Below, piece after piece: positions 57,553 to 64,000 of a stretch of 64,000 nt of DNA. A program made the translations under genes and the position numbers. Source of the DNA: Gordonia sp. ABSL11-1 (GTDB lineage: Bacteria > Actinomycetota > Actinomycetes > Mycobacteriales > Mycobacteriaceae); the NCBI RefSeq assembly GCF_030315685.1, contig NZ_JASXSI010000007.1, positions 159,510-223,509 on the forward strand, given 5' to 3'. A model generated the notes under the pieces. The model did no database searches and was not told the DNA's origin. It saw only the letters and a program-made list of their open reading frames with translations. The first letter of the stretch is position 1. The number at the start of each line of letters is the position of its first letter.

Positions 57553-59076
57553 ATGGAAGGCGCTGTGCACCGGTTCGTCCGGTTGCTCCGACTGCACGGA
57601 ATCCGCATCGGGGTGTCCGAGGCGATGGACGCCATGCGGGCCGCCGGGACATCGGAGATCCTCGGTGACCGGGAACTGCTCCGATCGGCCCTCGAGGTGT
57701 GTCTGATCAAGGACCGCCGGGACGAGACGACGTTCAACGAGGTCTTCGACCGCTTCTTCGGCTTGCGGGCGGTGGTGGATTCCGATGACGGACATGGGCA
57801 TTCGCACACCCACGACGATCTGAGCGACGGCGGCGAGCTCGAGGAGTACATGCTCTCCGACGAGGTCGGGCAGACCCCGCAGCAGGGACACAGCCACGGT
57901 CCGCCGTCGAACATCCGCCAGTACTTCGACCCGGAGGATCTGGCCGAGCAGTACAACCTCCATCAGGAGGCGAACAAGCTGGACATGGCCTCGCTCACCG
58001 ACGAGATCGTGTTGTCGTCCGACGAGGTACCCAACTCGGAGGCGGCGGCACGTGTCCAGCTGACCGTGTCCCGACTGCACAACCCGGGTCGGCCGGGTGA
58101 ACTGGTGTCGGGCACTCCGACTCAGCTCGACGCCGAGTTGTCGGTGGCGCAGGAGATGGCATTGCTCGACTGGCTGGAGTCCGACGACCCGAGCGGGCCC
58201 CAGCCGGACGCCGAGGAACTCGCCGCGTTGCGTGCCGCGCTCGCGGGGCTGCTCGACGGACTGCCCGAGAAGCTGCGTGATCACCTCGAACAGCTGATGG
58301 CGACCGACCACGAACTCGAGAGCCGCGAGATCAAGGCATCCGTCCGCGACGTCATCCACGAGCAGGAGAGGGCGAGCCTCGAGGACTCGATCCGACGGCT
58401 CATCCGCAGTCTGCACGGCGCGCCCCGCGCCCGGAGGAAGCTGGCCGCGCGCGGCACGGTGGATGCCGCACGCACCATGCGGGCCAACCTCCGCTACGAC
58501 GGTGTGCCGTTCCGTCCGATCACCGTTGCGAAGGTCACCGACCGGCCGAGCCTGCTGCTGCTGGCCGACGTGTCGTTGTCGGTCCGGACGGCCGCTCGCT
58601 TCACCCTGCAGCTGGTCCACGGTCTGCAGAGCATGGTGTCGCACGTCCGGTCGTTCGCCTTCGTCTCGGACCTGGTCGAGATCACCGACCTGTTCGCCGA
58701 GCACCCGCCGGAAGACGCCCTCTCACTGGTGGTGTCGGGACTTCCCGCCGGCGGGGTGCTCGACGTCGACGCCGACTCGGACTACGGCACCGCGATGGGG
58801 ACGTTCCTGGAGGAGTTCGGCGGCGCGATCAACCGGCGGACGACGGTCATCGTCCTCGGTGACGGCCGTACGAACGGACGGGATCCGAATCTCGAGGCGT
58901 TCGAGGAGATCAGCCGCCGCGCACGCGAGACCATCTGGATCACGCCGGAACCCAGCTATTCGTGGGGTCTGGGTTCGTGCGATCTGCCCGGCTATGCGGC
59001 CCTGTGTGACCGCGTGCACGTGGTCCACGACCTGTCCGCGCTGGAGCAGGTATCGGTCGCCGCGTATGGCGCGTGA
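57553..59076 (+). CDS. VWA-domain protein (CoxE-like), partner of MoxR
   Basis: The 507-residue protein has an N-terminal helical region typical of CoxE/VWA partners (HRFVRLLRLHGIRIGVSEAMDAM) and a C-terminal von Willebrand A domain with MIDAS motif D339-x-S-x-S (LLLLADVSLSVRT) and later GVLDVDADSDYGTAMG. Two short His-rich insertions appear (GHGHSHTH near residue 80 and GHSHG near 115), echoing the His tail of the neighbouring AAA+ protein. It is coupled to moxR and probably acts with it in loading metal or cofactor into the locus dehydrogenases. Confidence 0.9.
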   Translation: MEGAVHRFVRLLRLHGIRIGVSEAMDAMRAAGTSEILGDRELLRSALEVCLIKDRRDETTFNEVFDRFFGLRAVVDSDDGHGHSHTHDDLSDGGELEEYMLSDEVGQTPQQGHSHGPPSNIRQYFDPEDLAEQYNLHQEANKLDMASLTDEIVLSSDEVPNSEAAARVQLTVSRLHNPGRPGELVSGTPTQLDAELSVAQEMALLDWLESDDPSGPQPDAEELAALRAALAGLLDGLPEKLRDHLEQLMATDHELESREIKASVRDVIHEQERASLEDSIRRLIRSLHGAPRARRKLAARGTVDAARTMRANLRYDGVPFRPITVAKVTDRPSLLLLADVSLSVRTAARFTLQLVHGLQSMVSHVRSFAFVSDLVEITDLFAEHPPEDALSLVVSGLPAGGVLDVDADSDYGTAMGTFLEEFGGAINRRTTVIVLGDGRTNGRDPNLEAFEEISRRARETIWITPEPSYSWGLGSCDLPGYAALCDRVHVVHDLSALEQVSVAAYGA

Positions 59077-59134
59077 GAGGCGTCACTCCGCGTAGGATCG
59101 CGGCAGACGCAGGTTGTGGGGCAGGTGAGGTGAC

Positions 59135-60319
59135 GTGCAGACCGGAACTGGCGAGACGATGACCCGTGGCGGCGTGCGCCTGGCGAAGTTCCACACGCCC
59201 GAGATCATCATCGGGTCCGGGTCTCTGGCCGAGGTCCCACGTGCGGCGTCCGGGCTCGGCGTCCGTCGGCTCATGATCGTCTCGGATCGTCAGCTGATGG
59301 CCACTCCGTGGTATCCGGAACTCGCCGATCGGTTGAGATCCGCCGGCCTGCAGGTGTACTCGTTCACGGGGATCTCGCCGAACCCGCGGGCCCCGGAGAT
59401 CGCGGCTGCGCTCGAGCACTATCAGGGTGCGCGGTGTGAGGGGATCGTGGCACTCGGTGGCGGATCGGTGATCGACGCGGCGAAGGGTGTCGCGATCCTC
59501 GCGGCCAACGGCGGCCACATCCTGCAATACGAGGGGATCGACCGGGCGCGGCGGCCGTTGCCACCGCTGGTCGCCGCGCCGACCACGGCCGGGAGCGGCT
59601 CGGATGTGTCGCAGTTCTGCATCGTCAACGATGTTGATCGGCGAACCAAGGTGACGATCATCGGTCGTGGACTCGTTCCCGACGTGTCGGTGATCGATCC
59701 CCGTGTGCTGGGCACGCTGCCGCCCGAGGTGGTGGCGCAGTCGGGACTGGACGCCATCACCCACTGCATCGAGGCGTTCACGTCGGTGGCCCACAGCCGA
59801 CTGACCGACACCGCGGCGCTCTCCGCCATCGGGACCGCGTGGCGCAGCGTGGAGCGTCTCGTCGATGATCCCGCGGATCCGGATGCCGGACTGGACATGG
59901 CCTACGCCGCGCTCGAGGCGGGGATGGCCTTCACCAACGCGATCCTGGGCGCCACGCACGCGATGAGCCATCCCGTCGGAGGGCTGTGCGACGCCCCGCA
60001 TGGTGCGATCAACGCGGTCCTGTTGCCGCACGTGATCCGGTTCAATGCCGAGGCCGATCCGGAACCCTATGTCGCACTCGCGCATGCGGTCGGGATGACC
60101 GGCGCCGGCTCGGCGTACGCGACCGCCGACCGATTCGCGGACGAGGTCGCCGGCCTCGCCCGCCGAGTCGGGCTCCCGGGTTCACTGACACCGCTGGGCG
60201 TCCGTTCCGAGCACGTGGGCGTCCTGACGGTCAATGCCATGAACGATGCGTGCATGACCACGAATCCGCGTCGGCCGGCCGCCGCCGACGTCGAGCGGAT
60301 CTATGGCGAGGCCCTGTGA
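59135..60319 (+). CDS. Second iron-containing alcohol dehydrogenase (propanediol-type)
   Basis: The 394-residue family III dehydrogenase has the cofactor motif VALGGGSVIDAAKGVAIL, PTTAGSGSDVSQF, and metal ligands in DAITHCIEAFTS and HAMSHPVGGLCDAPHG. It is diverged from Mno. Its place between the VWA gene and the sensor kinase matches MSMEG_6239, annotated as 1,3-propanediol dehydrogenase and reported as mycofactocin-linked. The start is GTG at 59135 with GTGAGGTGA before it; an ATG at 59159 is possible. Its last base overlaps the kinase start codon. Confidence 0.92.
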   Translation: MQTGTGETMTRGGVRLAKFHTPEIIIGSGSLAEVPRAASGLGVRRLMIVSDRQLMATPWYPELADRLRSAGLQVYSFTGISPNPRAPEIAAALEHYQGARCEGIVALGGGSVIDAAKGVAILAANGGHILQYEGIDRARRPLPPLVAAPTTAGSGSDVSQFCIVNDVDRRTKVTIIGRGLVPDVSVIDPRVLGTLPPEVVAQSGLDAITHCIEAFTSVAHSRLTDTAALSAIGTAWRSVERLVDDPADPDAGLDMAYAALEAGMAFTNAILGATHAMSHPVGGLCDAPHGAINAVLLPHVIRFNAEADPEPYVALAHAVGMTGAGSAYATADRFADEVAGLARRVGLPGSLTPLGVRSEHVGVLTVNAMNDACMTTNPRRPAAADVERIYGEAL

Positions 60320-61776
60320 TGGCCAGTCGGACAACCGGTGCGGACGACGTCGACGACGACGCCGCGGAGTGGGGAATCGGCCGTTCTCCGGGCGATGTGA
60401 TCGCGGGTGCCGATCACCTGGACTCACTGCTCGGCCTGCACTCGGTCAAGGGCACCCACTACGCCCAGTATCGGGGTGTCGAACAGCGGCTGACGCGCGT
60501 GGTCGGCGCCCTGGACCGCATCTCGAGGGCCCTGGTGCAGACGGCCGAGGGACCCGAGACCCTGGTGCTGTCCGTCGTGCGCGCGGTGCACGAGCACCTC
60601 GACGCCGAGTGGGTCGTCTTCGCGCTGTGTGACGGGGAACTCGAACGGACGGGCCCGCGCCACCTGATGATGACGCGTGACGGCACCATTCTCGCCTTCG
60701 AGGGTGTGCAGATGGCGCGCACACCCAGCCACCTGCCTGACGAGGTGCTGAATCGTCTCAACGACATCCTGCGCAACCAGATGGGGCAGCTCATCCGCCC
60801 GGTCGTCGACGACCACCACCTGCACGTGCCGGTCCATCTCGACGGCGAGGTGGTCGGCGGCCTGTCGGCCTGGACACCGGCGCACAAGGTCGTCGACTCC
60901 GCCGACCTCGTCGTGATGCGGATCCTCGCCCGTCAGGCCGCGGTCGCACTGCTCAACGCCGCGCTGCTCCAGGAGAGCCGCCATCAGCTCGAGCGAGCCG
61001 AGGCCGCCTACGCCCAGGCCACCGAGCAGGCGGCCGATCTCGCCGCCCGCAATGCCGAACTCGAACGGACCCAGCGCGAACTGTCGGCCGCCATGCGCCA
61101 GCGGCTGGTCACCGAGGAGCGAGAGCGGATCGCTCGTGAACTCCATGACTCGGTCACGCAGTCCGTGCTGTCGGCCGGGATGCAGATCGAGGTCTGCCGG
61201 ATGGAATCCGATCCCGGTACGGCCGAGAGGTTGGCGGTGGCCGGCCGGTTGACCCGTGATGCGGTCGATCAGCTGCGTTCGGTGATCTACGCGCTCAACC
61301 AGTCGCCGTCGGTCAGTGAGCTGAGTCTGGGCGAGGTGCTCGACGGATTGTGTTCGATGCACATGCCGGCCGATCTGGAGACCGAGGTGCGGGTGACCGG
61401 CCGGGCGCGTGACCTCCCCGACGACGTCCAGCACGCGATCCTCCGTATCGCGGGGGAGGCGCTGTTCAACACCGCCGTCCATGCCGACGCCTCGACGGCC
61501 CGCGTCGCGCTCGCCTACGGGGAGGACTCCATCGCGCTGAGCGTCGACGACGACGGGCGGGGGGATCCGGGCCACATGCGCAGGGTGATGCGGGCCGCGA
61601 TGCTCGGTGACCTCGCCGGCCGCCACCGTGGGCTGGTGAACATGGCCACACGAACCGAGGAGCTCGGCGGGACGTTGCGAATCCGACGGTCGCGGTTGAG
61701 CGGAGTGCGTATCGCCGTCGAGATTCCGGTGCTCGACCGGGTGTCGACGGCCCGAAACACAGGAGATGTGAGATGA
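60319..61776 (+). CDS. mnoS: Cytosolic sensor histidine kinase (MnoS-like)
   Basis: The 485-residue NarX/DesK-class kinase has no TM segment, so it senses an internal signal. A GAF-like domain lies at about 75-215 (VVRAVHEHLDAEWVVFALCDG ... LARQAAVALLNAALL), then a coiled linker, then the HisKA_3 dimerisation domain with phospho-acceptor H276 in RERIARELHDSVTQ. The ATPase domain has GEALFNTAVHADAS, DDDGRGDP and GLVNMATRTEELGG. Context and order match MSMEG_6238 of the MnoSR system that controls mno expression. The gene overlaps its response regulator as ATGA. Confidence 0.93.
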   Translation: MASRTTGADDVDDDAAEWGIGRSPGDVIAGADHLDSLLGLHSVKGTHYAQYRGVEQRLTRVVGALDRISRALVQTAEGPETLVLSVVRAVHEHLDAEWVVFALCDGELERTGPRHLMMTRDGTILAFEGVQMARTPSHLPDEVLNRLNDILRNQMGQLIRPVVDDHHLHVPVHLDGEVVGGLSAWTPAHKVVDSADLVVMRILARQAAVALLNAALLQESRHQLERAEAAYAQATEQAADLAARNAELERTQRELSAAMRQRLVTEERERIARELHDSVTQSVLSAGMQIEVCRMESDPGTAERLAVAGRLTRDAVDQLRSVIYALNQSPSVSELSLGEVLDGLCSMHMPADLETEVRVTGRARDLPDDVQHAILRIAGEALFNTAVHADASTARVALAYGEDSIALSVDDDGRGDPGHMRRVMRAAMLGDLAGRHRGLVNMATRTEELGGTLRIRRSRLSGVRIAVEIPVLDRVSTARNTGDVR

Positions 61777-62426
61777 CCGCACCCGAGACGACGGCCGTGC
61801 GGACCATGCTGGTCGACGACCACGCACTGCTCCGCGAGGGCATCCGCTCCCTGCTCGACCGCGAGACCTCCATCTCCGTCGTCGGCGAGGCCGATTCCTA
61901 CGACGCGGCGCTCGCCGAGGTCGCCCGCTGCACACCGGACGTCGTGGTGGTCGACCTGAAGTTGACCGCCGGCACCGAGTACGAGGGCCTTCGGCTCATC
62001 CGCGAGATCACGTCGCGCCACGTCGGCGTCGCGGCGCTGGTCCTGACCACCTTCCTCGACGACGACCTGGTGGTTCGCGCGGTGAAGGCCGGTGCACGTG
62101 GGTACGTGGTCAAAGACGTGGACACGACGGAACTGGTCCGTGCAATCCAGGCGGTCTCGGGTGGGGGGAGTGCGTTCGATCCGCGCAGCGCGGCGATCGT
62201 CCTGCGCACGGTGTCCGGCGAGGGCGACGCACCCGAGGCGCTGACCGAACGCGAGCGCGAGGTCCTGCGTCTGCTTGCAGATGGCTTGTCCAACAAGAGG
62301 ATCGGACAGACGCTCTACATCTCCGAGTCGACCGTCAAGTTCCACATCCGCAACATCATCCGCAAGCTCGGCGTGTCCAAGCGCACGGATGCCGTCTACA
62401 TCGCCAGCAAGCGAGGGCTGATCTGA
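61773..62426 (+). CDS. mnoR: NarL/LuxR-family response regulator (MnoR-like)
   Basis: The 217-residue protein has a receiver domain (acidic pair D15-D16, phosphorylation site D61 in VVVVDLKL, Lys in GYVVKDVDTTEL) and a C-terminal LuxR-type helix-turn-helix (LTEREREVLRLLADGLSNKRI ... STVKFHIRNIIRKLG). It is co-translated with the sensor kinase. By analogy with MSMEG_6236 it probably activates mno and the second dehydrogenase. Its binding sites cannot be assigned; a 10-bp palindrome GATGCGCATC at 54805-54814 before mno is only a weak candidate. Confidence 0.94.
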   Translation: MTAPETTAVRTMLVDDHALLREGIRSLLDRETSISVVGEADSYDAALAEVARCTPDVVVVDLKLTAGTEYEGLRLIREITSRHVGVAALVLTTFLDDDLVVRAVKAGARGYVVKDVDTTELVRAIQAVSGGGSAFDPRSAAIVLRTVSGEGDAPEALTEREREVLRLLADGLSNKRIGQTLYISESTVKFHIRNIIRKLGVSKRTDAVYIASKRGLI

Positions 62427-62444
62427 CCGAGCTGACCGGCGACA

Positions 62445-63275
62445 TCAGGGAACCGGCCGCAACACGAGCCAGCCACCGTGGTCCTCGAGGTACTGCGCGC
62501 CGGCATGGTCGACCGCATCGGCCCATCGGCGCAGGTGGGACTCGGTGAGCCGGACCCGGTGACCGAAGTGCTCGCTGGGGTCCTCCTCGTACGGGACCGC
62601 GATGACCACACGCAGGCGGGCGACGCGCAGCGCTTCGGAGACTGCGCTCGTGGCCGCCGTCTCGTCGAGATGTTCGAGCAGGTGGATCAGGGTCACGGTG
62701 TCAACCGACGACGTCGGGAACGGCAGGGCGGTGGCATCGCCGAGGACCGCCTCCACCGGAGTGCACAGTCGTCGCGCGTTCGCCGACAGCAGTGCGACCG
62801 CGCCGGGGGAGATGTCGCAGGCGGCGACACGTCGGCCGTCGTCGGCGCACTGCAGTGCGAAGAAGCCGAAGCACGATCCCACCTCCAGGACGGAATCGCC
62901 GGCGACCAGTGATCGCGCCCGACGATGGATGGGGCTGAACGGAGACCGGCCGCTCCGGAGTTCGTCGAGCGAGTTGTCGTAGAACGCGGCCCATGATCTC
63001 GCCTCGGTACCCGCGGAGGTGCGGATGACGGCCGTCGCGGCCTCTTCGAATCCCGCCTGTCCGACGACGACGCCCTGCTCGATCAGGGGCAGCAGGCCGG
63101 CGATCATCGCCGAGTCGCAGATGGTGGACTCGTCGAGCCCGTGGACGATCTCGATGCGGTCGGGAGTGCGACGCCACGCGAAGTCGCCACAGACGTCGAA
63201 ACCCGTGGGCACGGTCATCGTCCGACGCACCGCCACTCGGGGTCCGCGCGCGGGTGCGTCATCGAGAAGCGTCAT
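62445..63275 (-). CDS. mftM: SAM-dependent methyltransferase, probable mycofactocin methyltransferase MftM
   Basis: The 276-residue class I methyltransferase has SAM motif I VLEVGSCFGFFALQCADDG, then VAACDISPGAV, and motif post-I AVLGDATALPFPTSSVDTVTLIHLLEHL. The N-terminal 100 residues are a family-specific segment (FAWRRTPDRIEIVHGLDEST, SWAAFYDNSLDELRSG). Its position next to the MnoS/MnoR genes corresponds to MSMEG_6237, shown to methylate the oligosaccharide of mycofactocin. The mft core genes are not in the window and must be elsewhere. The ATG at 63275 has AAGGG immediately before it, too close for a normal ribosome binding site; an ATG at 63218 is an alternative start. Confidence 0.85.
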   Translation of the reverse strand: MTLLDDAPARGPRVAVRRTMTVPTGFDVCGDFAWRRTPDRIEIVHGLDESTICDSAMIAGLLPLIEQGVVVGQAGFEEAATAVIRTSAGTEARSWAAFYDNSLDELRSGRSPFSPIHRRARSLVAGDSVLEVGSCFGFFALQCADDGRRVAACDISPGAVALLSANARRLCTPVEAVLGDATALPFPTSSVDTVTLIHLLEHLDETAATSAVSEALRVARLRVVIAVPYEEDPSEHFGHRVRLTESHLRRWADAVDHAGAQYLEDHGGWLVLRPVP

Positions 63276-63471
63276 CCCTTCACCGTAGAAGTGGCTGTGG
63301 CCTGCGGTAACTGTCCAGTTGGGCGCCTGCCCTGTCCAAAAGGACGGGCGTCATGGCGCAGATCACACTTGGGTACGAACGTCCCAAACGAGCATTTTCG
63401 ACGACTCGTGCGGGTGGCGTGACGTGCTGACCTGCGTAGACGCGACACCACGTAAGCGTTGACCAGGCGAT

Positions 63472-63500
63472 TTGACCCTGCGAACGAACCTGCGTAACTT
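63472..63500 (+). promoter_or_regulatory. Upstream rrn promoter candidate
   Basis: TTGACC (63472-63477) and TAACTT (63495-63500) with a 17-base spacer, about 200 bases upstream of the stronger promoter. Confidence 0.5.
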
Positions 63501-63671
63501 TCTTCAAGTCAGCGCGCCACGGCGCCGCCCCGGACAGCCCCGAGAGGGGAAAACGGGGAAGGGAAACCGGGTTCTGCACTGACCGCCCCCGAGAAGTCGA
63601 CCGGGACGCTTCATGCGCCAGGTAGGAAATCTCGGACTGCCAGACACTCCCGATCGGACCACGACCGAGAG

Positions 63672-63701
63672 TTGCGGGCCGCGACGAGCGTCTGGTAGGC
63701 T
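63672..63701 (+). promoter_or_regulatory. Main rrn promoter
   Basis: TTGCGG (63672-63677) and TAGGCT (63696-63701) with an 18-base spacer. Transcription would begin near 63708, giving a leader of at least 290 bases before 16S rRNA. Confidence 0.7.
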
Positions 63702-63707
63702 GGAAGA

Positions 63708-64000
63708 GTTGCGCCGGAGACGGCCAACACATCCAAACAGAACGAAAGCTCGCAGGTGAGCGCCCTGTTACAGGGGTAGTGCCGGTGGGTGTGTGTTCTT
63801 TGAGAACTCGATAGTGTGTTGATGAATTGTCTGATGCCATGATTGGCATCGTGTGTCCAAGTACTTTGGATATGAGATGAATTATTTTTGTGGCACTCGC
63901 TCCTTGAGCGGGTGTTGCTAGTTTTTGTTTGGTCAGGTCTTTATCTCTCTGACTGAGATTGTGTTGAAAGGTGTCGGCTCGGCCGGCGGTTTTCGCTAGA
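63708..64000 (+). ncRNA. Leader of the ribosomal RNA operon, with boxA-type antitermination region
   Basis: This is the rRNA precursor leader; base composition shifts sharply to AT-rich. TGTTCTTTGAGAACTCG (63794-63810) matches the conserved leader element of actinobacterial rrn operons, with boxA-like sequence and a small GTTCT/AGAAC hairpin. Two further stems follow: GATGCCA-TGAT-TGGCATC at 63833-63850, and a 9-bp stem with one wobble at 63894-63914, before a T-rich stretch. Mature 16S rRNA is not reached; it should begin shortly after 64000. Confidence 0.85.

Noticed and set aside
63280..63849. 189-residue minus-strand frame
   Set aside because: It runs antisense through the rrn promoters and leader, so an RNA-leader explanation is better.

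Overview
The window is high-GC actinobacterial chromosome. Gene content and order follow the kgd-Rv1249c-Rv1250, Rv1277-Rv1278 and argS-lysA-thrA-thrC-thrB-rho-rpmE-prfA-prmC-Rv1301-wecA-atp-murA blocks of Mycobacterium tuberculosis. The NDMA-dependent methanol dehydrogenase locus and the exact gene mix suggest a Gordonia- or Rhodococcus-like member of the Mycobacteriales. The genus is inference; the order-level placement is firm.

Layout. 1-9565: the start of kgd (minus strand), then a detoxification-like island. It has a fused ABC exporter, an EcsC-like protein and a glutathione-S-transferase-like reductase on the minus strand, divergent from a PadR regulator and an MFS pump, with a palindromic operator between them. 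9675-17215: an SbcD/SMC-like nuclease pair, tRNA-Arg(CCG), a class II glutamine amidotransferase, a YrhK-like membrane protein and a DUF3105-DUF305 operon. 17377-26216: argS-lysA-hom-thrC-thrB-rho, with overlapping genes and a 335-base leader before rho. 26311-34899 (minus strand): a three-gene operon of a giant glutamate-synthase-like protein, a CysJ-like diflavin reductase and a HemS-like protein. Two overlapping DtxR/IdeR-like boxes lie upstream (35014-35047). 35236-48998: rpmE, prfA, prmC, a Sua5 homologue, a second SHMT, wecA and the complete ATP synthase operon. 49127-54709: a DUF2550 protein, a PduO-type adenosyltransferase, murA, and an ArsR regulator beside a CbiMNQO cobalt/nickel importer. 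54835-63275: a mycofactocin-linked alcohol oxidation locus with NDMA-dependent methanol dehydrogenase, a MoxR/VWA pair, a second iron alcohol dehydrogenase, a two-component system and the mycofactocin methyltransferase MftM. 63439-64000: promoters and leader of a ribosomal RNA operon whose 16S gene begins beyond the window.

Two systems stand out. The first is the putatively iron-regulated operon in which a GltB-like enzyme with no GltD sits one base from a diflavin reductase and is followed by a heme-utilisation-like gene. The second is the mno locus, whose MoxR AAA+ and VWA proteins carry histidine-rich segments, suggesting metal loading of the metal-dependent alcohol dehydrogenases. No CRISPR array, insertion sequence, prophage or integrase was seen.
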